A stretch of DNA of 64,000 nucleotides from assembly GCF_900103125.1 (NCBI RefSeq), contig NZ_FNJV01000010.1:1-64000 (forward strand). The letters are read 5' to 3'. The notes beneath the pieces are model-generated. The model was given only the letters and a program-made list of their open reading frames with translations. It made no database searches and was not told the origin of the DNA. Made by a program: the position numbers and the translations under genes. This document shows, in pieces, positions 34,498 through 42,145 of this stretch (position 1 is the stretch's first letter; every line of letters starts with the position of its first letter). Origin of the DNA: Mucilaginibacter sp. OK268 (GTDB lineage Bacteria > Bacteroidota > Bacteroidia > Sphingobacteriales > Sphingobacteriaceae).

Positions 34498-34531
34498 AAA
34501 GCCTTCCTCCGCAAAGAGGAAGGCTTTTTTG
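34498..34531 (+). terminator. Attenuator hairpin of the thr operon
   Basis: GCCTTCCTC (34501-34509) pairs with GAGGAAGGC (34516-34524) around a six-base loop, flanked by AAA and a run of six T residues. It ends 29 bases before thrA. Its left arm can pair instead with the end of the leader peptide coding region, so it should be conditional. Confidence 0.85.
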
Positions 34532-34559
34532 TTTAAATATTATTGACACTAAACCATAA

Positions 34560-37010
34560 ATGAAAGTTCTAAAATTTGGCGGTACATCCGTAGGATCAAT
34601 AGCAAGCATCCAAACTCTTTTAAACATCCTGAGCGATGAATTTAAAAAACCGGAAAAACCGGTAGTGGTACTATCGGCCATGGGCGGGGTAACTAACCTG
34701 CTGGCATCAATGGCCGAGGATGCCTCCGAAGGCAAGGAATTTACCGCGGCCCTGGCCGAACTGGAAAAACGCCACTTTGATGTGGTGAAAAGCCTACTGG
34801 ATGTGCAAAACCAAAATCCGGCTTTTACCCGTTTAAAAATTCATTTTAACCAGCTGGAGGAGTTGCTGCAGGGCGTACTGACCCTCAGGGAATTGACCCC
34901 CAAAACCCGCGACCAGATATTAAGCTATGGCGAGCGCTGCTCCACCATTATGGTGAGCAAAATAGCTGCTCAGCATTTTAAAGATGTGCTTTTTGTTGAT
35001 GCTGCCGAAGTGATCAAAACCGACAGCGCTTTTGGTAATGCCAAAGTGAATACCGAGCTGTCTGAAATGCTGATCCGTAACCTGTACGAGGCCAATAAAG
35101 ATAAAATGCTCATTGTAACCGGCTTTATAGCAGGTAATGATGTGGGGCAAACCACTACCCTGGGCCGAGGCGGCAGCGATTATACCGCGGCTATATTCGG
35201 CTCGGCGCTTAATGCCAAGGAGATACAGATCTGGACAGACGTTAACGGCATGATGACCGCCGATCCGCGGATGGTGAAAAAGGCCTTCTCGTTAACGGAG
35301 CTTACCTATACCGAGGCGATGGAGCTTTCCTACTTCGGCGCCAAGGTGATCTATCCGCCAACCATGATCCCGGCTTTCCTGAAAAAGATCCCTATCGTGA
35401 TCAAAAACACCTTCGAACCAGAGTTTGAAGGTACGGTGATCCGTCATGATTGTAAAGCGTCAAGCCTGCCTATTAAAGGGATCTCTTCTATCAATAATAT
35501 CAGCATTCTGAACCTGGAAGGCAGCGGCATGGTGGGTAAATCGGGCTTTAGCGGTCGCTTGTTCTCGTTGCTGGCCCGTGAGCAGATCAATGTGATCCTC
35601 ATCACCCAATCATCATCAGAGCATAGCATCACCTTTGCGGTACAACCACAGGATACCGAGCGTGCCAAACAGGTGATAGAACAAGAGTTTGAACTGGAGC
35701 TGCTGGCCAAAAAACTGGAGCACCTGGTGATCGAAAAAAACCTGGCCATACTGGCCATCGTGGGCGAAAACATGAAACAAACCCCGGGCATGTCGGGCAA
35801 ATTGTTCCATGCGTTGGGCCGCAATGGCGTTAACGTAAGGGCCATCGCGCAAGGCTCATCAGAATATAATATCTCGGTGATTATCTCGGCTAATGATCTT
35901 TCTAAAGCGCTGAATGCCGTGCATGATGCCTTTTTTGTGCAGCTCACCAAAACGCTGCATGCCTTTTGCCTGGGTACAGGGAACATCGGTAAAACACTGT
36001 TTAATCAATTGAACGCCCACAGCCAGTATTTAAAAGATAATAATGGCATACAGGTAAAAATAGCGGGCATCAGCAATACCCGCAAAATGACTTTCAACAG
36101 CGATGGCGTATCACTGGATACCTGGCAGGATGATTTGCAGGCTTCGCCTTATGAGGCCGATCTTCAGAGCTTCATCAGCAAGATGAAAGAGATGAACCTG
36201 CCCAACTGTGTATTTATTGATAATACCGCCAGCCCGGTGCCGATAGGTTTTTATGAGCAGGTGTTTAAAGCCAATATCTCGGTGATCACCTGTAATAAAA
36301 TAGGGAACTCCGGCAGCTATCAGCAATACAAAACCTTTAAGGATACCGCGCGCCGTCATGGGGTCGACTTTTTCTACGAGACCAACGTAGGTGCGGGTTT
36401 GCCGATCATCAACACCCTAAAAAACCTGATGAACAGTGGCGACCGGGTACAGCGCATCGAAGCGATTCTGTCGGGTACCATCTCCTTCATTTTTAATAAC
36501 TTTAAGGGCGATGCTAATTTCCACGATGTGGTAAAAGAAGCACAGGAAAAAGGTTATACCGAACCCGATCCTCGCGATGACCTGAGCGGCAAGGATTTTA
36601 TGCGCAAAATGCTGATCCTGGCCCGTGATGCCGGTTACGCTATGGAAGAAGCGGATGTAGAGATCGAAAGCGTATTGCCAAAAGCCAGCCTGGAAGCAAA
36701 ATCGGTAGATGACTTTTACGCCACACTAAAAACAGAGGATGCCCACTTTGCCAAACTGAAAGACCAGGCTGCAAAAGATGGCAAGGTATTGCGTTATATA
36801 GGCAAATTGGAGAATGGTAAAGTAACCATCACCCTGCAAATGGTTGATGAAAACCACCCTTTCTATATGCTATCGGGCAGTGATAATATCATCTCCTTCA
36901 CTACCGATAGGTATAAAGAACGCCCGCTGGTGGTAAAAGGCCCTGGTGCCGGTGCTGAAGTTACCGCAGCCGGTGTGTTTGCTGATCTGATAAATCTGGG
37001 CGCTAATTAA
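34560..37010 (+). CDS. thrA: Bifunctional aspartate kinase / homoserine dehydrogenase
   Basis: This 816-residue enzyme carries out the first and third steps from aspartate to threonine. The kinase domain (residues 1-300) begins KVLKFGGTSVGS. Two ACT regulatory motifs follow (about 310-460; for example GSGMVGKSGFSGRLFSLL and NMKQTPGMSGKLFHALG). The dehydrogenase domain starts near 465 with AFCLGTGNIGKTLFNQL and includes GAGLPIINTLKNLM and EPDPRDDLSGKDFMRK. It is the first structural gene after the attenuator, and thrB and thrC follow. Feedback by threonine is expected from the ACT domains. Confidence 0.96.
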   Translation: MKVLKFGGTSVGSIASIQTLLNILSDEFKKPEKPVVVLSAMGGVTNLLASMAEDASEGKEFTAALAELEKRHFDVVKSLLDVQNQNPAFTRLKIHFNQLEELLQGVLTLRELTPKTRDQILSYGERCSTIMVSKIAAQHFKDVLFVDAAEVIKTDSAFGNAKVNTELSEMLIRNLYEANKDKMLIVTGFIAGNDVGQTTTLGRGGSDYTAAIFGSALNAKEIQIWTDVNGMMTADPRMVKKAFSLTELTYTEAMELSYFGAKVIYPPTMIPAFLKKIPIVIKNTFEPEFEGTVIRHDCKASSLPIKGISSINNISILNLEGSGMVGKSGFSGRLFSLLAREQINVILITQSSSEHSITFAVQPQDTERAKQVIEQEFELELLAKKLEHLVIEKNLAILAIVGENMKQTPGMSGKLFHALGRNGVNVRAIAQGSSEYNISVIISANDLSKALNAVHDAFFVQLTKTLHAFCLGTGNIGKTLFNQLNAHSQYLKDNNGIQVKIAGISNTRKMTFNSDGVSLDTWQDDLQASPYEADLQSFISKMKEMNLPNCVFIDNTASPVPIGFYEQVFKANISVITCNKIGNSGSYQQYKTFKDTARRHGVDFFYETNVGAGLPIINTLKNLMNSGDRVQRIEAILSGTISFIFNNFKGDANFHDVVKEAQEKGYTEPDPRDDLSGKDFMRKMLILARDAGYAMEEADVEIESVLPKASLEAKSVDDFYATLKTEDAHFAKLKDQAAKDGKVLRYIGKLENGKVTITLQMVDENHPFYMLSGSDNIISFTTDRYKERPLVVKGPGAGAEVTAAGVFADLINLGAN

Positions 37011-37128
37011 AAGCCCCCTAACCCCCTGAAGGGGGAACTATAGTTTGATAAAAAAATGGAAGATAATAAAATAGAAGAATTAAAAAACCCCTCGCATATA
37101 GCTCCCCCTTCAGGGGGCAGGGGGGTTC
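37011..37128. repeat. CCCCTGAAGGGGG inverted words across the thrB start
   Basis: CCCCCTAACCCCCTGAAGG (from 37014) after thrA is answered in reverse complement by CTCCCCCTTCAGGGGGCAGG (37102-37121) inside the thrB coding sequence. The thrB ATG lies between the arms, so a hairpin could hide it. Confidence 0.7.
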
Positions 37129-38054
37129 ACGTTTTTGCCCCGGCCACAGTAGCCAACGTGGTTTGCGGTTTTGATGTACTGGGTTTTGCCGTTAATGAAC
37201 CCGGCGACGAGGTGATCATGCGGATGACTGATAAACCAGGCATCACCATCAGCAAAATTACCGGTGATGACGGTCGCCTGCCGCTTGATCCGGCCAAAAA
37301 CACGGTGAGCGTAAGCGTGCTGCATTATTTGCAGAGCATTGGTCGTACCGATGTTGGGTTGGATATAGAACTGCACAAAAAAATGCCGATAGGCAGCGGA
37401 CTGGGTTCCAGCTCGGCCAGTACCGTTGCGGGTTTGTTTGCCATTAAAACGTTATTGGGCGATGAATCTGATCCGATAAATTTGCTGCCTTTTGCCATGA
37501 AAGGCGAGGAAATGGCTTGCGGTCAGGGTCATGCCGATAACGTTGCCCCGGCCTTATTTGGTGGCTTTGTACTGATTCGTAGCTACGAGCCGTTGGATGT
37601 GGTAAGGCTGCCGCATCCTAAGGATCTTTACTGCGCCATCGTATTCCCTGATGTAGACGTGCCCACAAGGGAGGCCCGCCAGATCATCCGTAAGAATATA
37701 CAGATGAAAGACGCCGTGACCCAATGGGGCAATATTGCCGGCCTGGTAAGCGGTTTATTTATGCAGGATATTGATCTGATAGGGCGCAGCATGAAAGATG
37801 TACTGGTTGAGCCCGTACGTTCCATGCTGATCCCTGATTTTTATAAAATGCGCGAGATAGCCATGGGCATGGGCGCGGTGAGCTTTGGCATCTCCGGTTC
37901 TGGTCCATCTGTTTTTGCATTTACCAGGGACGAAGAAACGGCCGCGCTCATTACACAAAAACTACAGCAGCATTTAACCGGCTTGAAAATTGGCTCGAAC
38001 ACTTATGTATCCACGATTAATGATGCCGGACCGAAGGTAATAGCGAGATTTTAA
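37056..38054 (+). CDS. thrB: Homoserine kinase
   Basis: This 332-residue GHMP-family kinase phosphorylates homoserine. The ATP loop is PIGSGLGSSSASTVAGLFA, and GISGSGPSVFAF is the third GHMP motif. The family normally begins near VFAPATVANVVCGFDVLGFA; here about 24 extra residues precede it, and residues about 16-23 (APPSGGRG) are read from a dispersed repeat. No better start for the short form is apparent, so the extension is probably real or harmless. It lies 45 bases after thrA. Confidence 0.94.
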   Translation: MEDNKIEELKNPSHIAPPSGGRGVHVFAPATVANVVCGFDVLGFAVNEPGDEVIMRMTDKPGITISKITGDDGRLPLDPAKNTVSVSVLHYLQSIGRTDVGLDIELHKKMPIGSGLGSSSASTVAGLFAIKTLLGDESDPINLLPFAMKGEEMACGQGHADNVAPALFGGFVLIRSYEPLDVVRLPHPKDLYCAIVFPDVDVPTREARQIIRKNIQMKDAVTQWGNIAGLVSGLFMQDIDLIGRSMKDVLVEPVRSMLIPDFYKMREIAMGMGAVSFGISGSGPSVFAFTRDEETAALITQKLQQHLTGLKIGSNTYVSTINDAGPKVIARF

Positions 38055-38097
38055 TTTAAGTCAAAATTCAAAAGTTAAAATTCAAAAAATAAAGGGG

Positions 38098-38168
38098 TGT
38101 CATCCTGAGCCTGTCGAAGGGCGTGCGCAGAGGCCTGCCCACCATGCTTCGACGAGCTCAGCATGACA
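38098..38168. repeat. CTGTCGAAG-type palindrome between thrB and thrC
   Basis: TGTCATCCTGAGCCTGTCGA on the left and CTTCGACGAGCTCAGCATGA on the right form a long hairpin with AGGCCTGCCCACCATG in its middle. Related copies lie at 244, 40711 and 46260. The flanks carry AAAATTCAAAA words (38060-38090) and ATTTCGACATCCGAAAT words (38240-38257). The whole 208-base gap therefore interrupts the thr operon with repeats. Confidence 0.75.
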
Positions 38169-38262
38169 GCCATTAAATAAATCCGAAACAGCGAAGCTCT
38201 CTTGAACACCATTGGGTGTAAACAAAAGTGAAAAATCGAAATTTCGACATCCGAAATAAAAA

Positions 38263-39573
38263 ATGAAACTCTACAGTACCAACAACACCTTATCAGAAGT
38301 ATCCTTTAAAGACGCGGTTTTTAACAGCATGCCGCAGGATAAAGGTTTATATATGCCTTACAGCATCCCTCACTTAGATGCGGATTTTATCAATAACCTG
38401 GATAAATATTCCCTGCCCGAGATCGCGTTTAAGGTAGCGCAAAATTTACTTGGCGATTCTATTCCGGAAGCTGATCTGAAAGCACTGATCGATGATGCGA
38501 TCAACTTCCCGGCTCCTGTGGTAAAACTAGATGATAACGTGCATGTGCTGGAGCTTTTCCATGGCCCATCACTGGCCTTTAAAGATTTCGGCGCCCGTTT
38601 CATGAGCCGGGTGATGAGCTATTTTTTAGAAGAAGGCGAAAAACAACTGGACGTACTGGTAGCTACCAGTGGCGATACAGGTGGTGCAGTAGCGTTGGGC
38701 TTTTTAGGTGTACCTAATACGCGGGTAACCATATTATACCCGCAAGGCAAAGTAAGCGGTGTGCAGGAGCAGCAATTAACTACCAACGGCCAAAACATCC
38801 GCGCACTGGAAGTGGACGGTACTTTTGACGATTGCCAGGCATTGGTAAAACAAGCTTTTACAGATGCCGAGCTGAACGCGAAATTCCGTTTAACATCGGC
38901 CAATTCTATCAATATAGCACGTCTGGTACCCCAAACCTTTTATTACTTTAATGCTTACGCCCAGTTATTAAGACAAGGTGTTAAAAAAGTGATCTTCTCG
39001 GTACCGAGCGGAAACTTTGGTAACATCGGCGCAGGTTTACTGGCCTGGAAAATGGGTTTGCCTGTCGAAAAATTCATCGCGGCGACCAACGATAATGATA
39101 CCGTTCCGGAGTTTTTAAAAACAGGTGTTTATCAACCAAAACCATCGGTAGCTACCCTATCTAATGCTATGGATGTGGGGAACCCAAGCAACTGGGTGCG
39201 CATTGCCGATCTGTTTAAAGATGACATGGACGAGTTGAAAAAACTGGTTGTCGGCTTTAAATATAACGACGAAGAAACCCTAAAGGCCATTAACTGGGTA
39301 TTTGATATCTACGGCTATGTAGTGTGCCCGCATACAGCTATAGCCTGGCAGGCGCTTACCGATTATCAACAAGATCATAGTAGTGTGGATACCGCCGGCG
39401 TGTTCTTATCAACAGCTCACCCCTGCAAGTTCCCGGATGTTTTCAGTGAAGCCATAACCGCTAAGATCGAGATACCAGAACAGGTAAAAGAGCTGCAGCA
39501 TAAAACAAAACTGGCCGTACCGTTGAGCAAGGATTTTGCAGATTTTAAGGCGTACTTGTTAGGAGCTGAATAA
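38263..39573 (+). CDS. thrC: Threonine synthase
   Basis: This 436-residue PLP enzyme turns phosphohomoserine into threonine. The PLP lysine is in GPSLAFKDFGARFMSRV, the phosphate loop in VPSGNFGNIGAGL, and the early LYMPYSIPHL region is typical of the short bacterial form. It completes thrABC but is preceded by repeats rather than by a close junction, so its level may depend on readthrough past a hairpin. Confidence 0.95.
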   Translation: MKLYSTNNTLSEVSFKDAVFNSMPQDKGLYMPYSIPHLDADFINNLDKYSLPEIAFKVAQNLLGDSIPEADLKALIDDAINFPAPVVKLDDNVHVLELFHGPSLAFKDFGARFMSRVMSYFLEEGEKQLDVLVATSGDTGGAVALGFLGVPNTRVTILYPQGKVSGVQEQQLTTNGQNIRALEVDGTFDDCQALVKQAFTDAELNAKFRLTSANSINIARLVPQTFYYFNAYAQLLRQGVKKVIFSVPSGNFGNIGAGLLAWKMGLPVEKFIAATNDNDTVPEFLKTGVYQPKPSVATLSNAMDVGNPSNWVRIADLFKDDMDELKKLVVGFKYNDEETLKAINWVFDIYGYVVCPHTAIAWQALTDYQQDHSSVDTAGVFLSTAHPCKFPDVFSEAITAKIEIPEQVKELQHKTKLAVPLSKDFADFKAYLLGAE

Positions 39574-39586
39574 AATACTCTCCATT

Positions 39587-39679
39587 ATGTCATTGCGAGC
39601 GAAGCGTGGCAATCGCATACGCTACAGGGTCGCCTTGTATTGTTCGCGATTGCTTCGTCGTTCCTCCTCGCAATGACAT
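39587..39679. repeat. GTCATTGCGAG palindrome after thrC
   Basis: ATGTCATTGCGAGCGAAGCG and GTTCCTCCTCGCAATGACAT form the ends, with GCAATCGCATACG opposite GTTCGCGATTGC. It follows thrC by 13 bases and could end the operon. Confidence 0.75.
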
Positions 39680-39714
39680 TTTCTTTTATAAAAAGCTCGT
39701 TAATCGAATCTTGC

Positions 39715-39722
39715 TATATTTG
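39715..39722 (+). promoter_or_regulatory. -7 promoter box for the lipoprotein-HAD pair
   Basis: TATATTTG matches the consensus exactly. It places the start of transcription near 39729, which favours the ATG at 39742 over the one at 39727. Confidence 0.5.
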
Positions 39723-39741
39723 ATCAATGATTTTTGGCACT

Positions 39742-40101
39742 ATGTTTAATAAAAAAGCAATCTTACTATTCTGTGTAATCGCCCTGTCTTTTGCGGCCTG
39801 TAAACGCAACATAAAATTTGATCGTGAAAACTGGGATTACGGCGATGGACTGGAGTTTCCCAACAGGGATAAAATGCTGGAGGACCTGTTAAAAAGCTAT
39901 AAACTCAAGGGTTTAAAATATCAGGAGGTGATCCACCTGCTGCACCGTCCGCAGCTGAGCAATACCACCGAAATGGTGTATGATATTGATGAGATAACCA
40001 AAAAAGGTAAAACCACGTATGTTAAAAAACTGATCCTTTCCCTGAAGGATTCGGTAGTTACTGATGTTAAAGTTTACGAACATTCCGATAAAAAGAAATG
40101 A
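39742..40101 (+). CDS. Small lipoprotein, BamE/SmpA-like fold possible
   Basis: This 119-residue protein has a lipoprotein signal (KAILLFCVIALSFAACKRN). The mature part contains KLKGLKYQEVIHLLHRPQ followed by a strand (TEMVYDIDEI) and VKKLILSLKDSVVTDVKVYE. That order, a helix with 'G(M/L)xxxEVxxLLGxP' and then strands, is like the BamE/OmlA fold, but the similarity is weak. Its stop overlaps the HAD gene start by four bases. Start chosen from the promoter position. Confidence 0.7.
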   Translation: MFNKKAILLFCVIALSFAACKRNIKFDRENWDYGDGLEFPNRDKMLEDLLKSYKLKGLKYQEVIHLLHRPQLSNTTEMVYDIDEITKKGKTTYVKKLILSLKDSVVTDVKVYEHSDKKK

Positions 40102-40703
40102 TCAATACCATCATATTTGATCTGGGTGCGGTTTTGATCGACTGGAACCCGCACTACATGTACCGTACCTTGTTTACCAATGAGCAGGAAATGAAAGATT
40201 TTCTGGCAACGGTTTGTACGTCTGACTGGAACGAGGAACAGGATGCCGGTCGCTCCTTACAGGAAGGCACCGATTTGTTGGTGGCTCAACATCCGCAGCA
40301 CGAGGCCAATATTCGTGCGTTTTACGGTCGTTGGGAAGAAATGCTGGGTGAGCCCTTCCATGATACAGTGGAGCTGTTCAGGAGGCTAAAAACAAGTGGT
40401 AAATATAAAATATACGCGCTCACCAACTGGTCGGCCGAAACTTTCCCGGTGGCTTTGGCGCGTTATGATTTTTTAGGCTGGTTTGATGGCATTGTGGTAT
40501 CAGGTATCGAGAAGATGCGTAAACCTGTACCGGAGTTTTACCAGATCCTGCTTGATCGTTACCAGGTTGATCCACAAACCGCCTTGTTTATCGATGATAA
40601 CTACCGTAATATATTGGCCGCTGAAAAAGCAGGTATTAAAAGTATACACTTTACCTCGGCCGGGGAATTGGAAAAGGAATTGGAAGCATTGGATTTGTTG
40701 TAG
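40098..40703 (+). CDS. HAD-family phosphatase (YihX-like)
   Basis: This 201-residue HAD-IA hydrolase begins INTIIFDLGAVLIDWNP, where the first Asp is the nucleophile and the usual second Asp is Gly, as in the YihX group. Motif II is ALTNWSAE, motif III follows around EKMRKPVPEFY, and motif IV is FIDDNYRNI. It probably removes phosphate from a small sugar phosphate. It overlaps the upstream lipoprotein gene by four bases. Confidence 0.9.
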   Translation: MINTIIFDLGAVLIDWNPHYMYRTLFTNEQEMKDFLATVCTSDWNEEQDAGRSLQEGTDLLVAQHPQHEANIRAFYGRWEEMLGEPFHDTVELFRRLKTSGKYKIYALTNWSAETFPVALARYDFLGWFDGIVVSGIEKMRKPVPEFYQILLDRYQVDPQTALFIDDNYRNILAAEKAGIKSIHFTSAGELEKELEALDLL

Positions 40704-40710
40704 AATAGGC

Positions 40711-40782
40711 CTGTCAGTCTGAGCTTGTCGAAGACTCGCGCGCAGAGGCCCACCCACCATGCTTCGACGGGCTCAGCATGAC
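40711..40782. repeat. CTGTCGAAG-type palindrome between convergent genes
   Basis: CTGTCAGTCTGAGCTTGTCG and GCTTCGACGGGCTCAGCATG form its arms, with AGAGGCCCACCCACCATG within. It lies beside the two-way terminator. Confidence 0.7.
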
Positions 40783-40790
40783 ACCACATA

Positions 40791-40826
40791 AAAAAAAGGC
40801 TTTGGAAAATCTCCAAAGCCTTTTTG
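40791..40826. terminator. Two-way intrinsic terminator
   Basis: Seven A residues, GGCTTTGGA (40798-40806), a short loop, TCCAAAGCC (40812-40820) and five T residues form a hairpin that works in both directions. It serves the HAD gene on the plus strand and sdhB on the minus strand. Confidence 0.88.
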
Positions 40827-40847
40827 CATATTGTTCGCTATTGCGGA

Positions 40848-41636
40848 TTACCCACCGTGTTGTTCTTCGTGAATTTCTTCCTGGCGGAACAGTTTAGCGC
40901 TTAAAAAATCACTGTTCATCCGTGCGATATTGGTTAGCTTAATTTCTTTAGGGCATTCCGCTTCGCAAGCACCAGTGTTGGTACAGTTACCAAAACCTTC
41001 TTCATCCATCTGCGCTACCATAGATTGTGCGCGACGGTAACGCTCTGGCTGACCTTGCGGTAATAAACCCAGCTGTGTAACCTTGGCCGATACGAAAAGC
41101 ATAGCCGAAGCATTTTTACAGGCAGCAACACAAGCGCCGCAACCAATACAGGTAGCCGAGTTGAAAGCCTCATCAGCAATAACCTTTGGTATGGCTATAG
41201 CATTACCATCAGGCACACCACCGGTGTTTACCGATACATAACCACCAGCCTGCTGAATACGGTCGAACGCAGAGCGGTCAACAGCCAGATCTTTTACAAT
41301 CGGGAATGCCGAAGCGCGCCATGGCTCTATCGTGATAGTTTCGCCATCATGAAAGGTACGCATGTGCAGCTGGCAAGTAGTAATGCCTCTTTTAGGGCCG
41401 TGTGGGTGGCCATTGATATATAGTGAACACATACCGCAAATACCTTCGCGGCAATCATGATCAAAGTTAATGGGCTCATCGCCTTTATGGGTTAAGCTTT
41501 CGTTCACCACGTCAAGCATTTCCAGGAATGACATATCAGGCGAAATGTTTTCGGCCTTATAGGTTACGAATTTGCCCGCGGCTTGCGCATTTTTTTGACG
41601 CCATACTTTAAGCGTCAGGTTCATATTTCCGTTCAT
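40848..41636 (-). CDS. sdhB: Succinate dehydrogenase/fumarate reductase iron-sulfur subunit
   Basis: This 262-residue subunit passes electrons from the FAD subunit to the quinone site. The 2Fe-2S ligands are in HDCREGICGMCSLYINGHP, the 4Fe-4S ligands in CIGCGACVAACKN, and the third cluster in CTNTGACEAECPKEI. It is the last gene of the sdhC-sdhA-sdhB operon but is separated from sdhA by a 500-base element with its own gene. A two-way terminator follows. Confidence 0.96.
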   Translation of the reverse strand: MNGNMNLTLKVWRQKNAQAAGKFVTYKAENISPDMSFLEMLDVVNESLTHKGDEPINFDHDCREGICGMCSLYINGHPHGPKRGITTCQLHMRTFHDGETITIEPWRASAFPIVKDLAVDRSAFDRIQQAGGYVSVNTGGVPDGNAIAIPKVIADEAFNSATCIGCGACVAACKNASAMLFVSAKVTQLGLLPQGQPERYRRAQSMVAQMDEEGFGNCTNTGACEAECPKEIKLTNIARMNSDFLSAKLFRQEEIHEEQHGG

Positions 41637-41643
41637 TCTATTT

Positions 41644-42142
41644 AGATTTGAGATATGAGATTTGAGATATGAGACATTTTGTTTGTTTACTAGTTCAATA
41701 ACATCTTTTGAAATGCATAATTCATTTTTTGCAATTCTTCAATCTGTTTAAGCAAGTCATTCAACAAATCATCTTTTAATAAATTTAACTTATTTGATAT
41801 AATCAATTGTGTTTGTAACTCATAAGCAGAACCATTAGCTATACCTAAAAAGTTACAGAACTCCTTTTTTGAATTTCTGCCGGCTCCTTCTGCAATGTTT
41901 GAAGAAATTGAAACTGAGGCCCGTCTTATCTGACTGGTTAATCCAAACCGTTCATCGGCTGGATAACTTACTGTAGCTTTATATACATCTACCGCCAGAT
42001 CAATCGCTTTTTGCCAAATTTTCAATTCCTTTAGATTATGCATTTTTTAGATGTGAGATTTTAGATATGAGATGTGAGAGCTTTAGCTGTTTTAAGTAGT
42101 ATATTTTTTTGTCTCAAATCTCAAATCTCACGTCTCAAATCT
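41644..42142. mobile_element. Word-built inverted-repeat element with a four-helix-bundle gene, inside the sdh operon
   Basis: The ends are 32-base inverted repeats (41644-41675 and 42111-42142; AGATTTGAGATATGAG words) that match at 29 of 32 positions. A further direct copy of the words (42049-42080) lies next to the gene's start codon. The layout is the same as in the GxxExxY element at 27197-27752. The element fills the space between sdhA and sdhB almost exactly. Movement is inferred; no flanking duplication is evident. Confidence 0.5.
41690..42043 (-). CDS. Four-helix-bundle protein (S23/bAvd-like, TIGR02436 type)
   Basis: This 117-residue protein has the family signature: LKELKIWQKAIDLAVDVYKA, FGLTSQIRRASVSISSNIAE, GAGRNSKKEFCNFLGIA and GSAYELQTQL. 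Relatives are encoded in the intervening sequences of 23S rRNA genes, and the fold resembles the accessory protein of diversity-generating retroelements. Binding of nucleic acid is likely from the family; no reverse transcriptase is nearby. It is read in the direction of the sdh operon and lies inside the inverted-repeat element. Confidence 0.92.
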   Translation of the reverse strand: MHNLKELKIWQKAIDLAVDVYKATVSYPADERFGLTSQIRRASVSISSNIAEGAGRNSKKEFCNFLGIANGSAYELQTQLIISNKLNLLKDDLLNDLLKQIEELQKMNYAFQKMLLN

Positions 42143-42145
42143 ACC

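Noticed and set aside
41690..42043. Diversity-generating retroelement, suggested by the Avd-like four-helix bundle
   Set aside because: No reverse transcriptase, template repeat or variable repeat was seen nearby; the protein is better placed in the wider TIGR02436 family.
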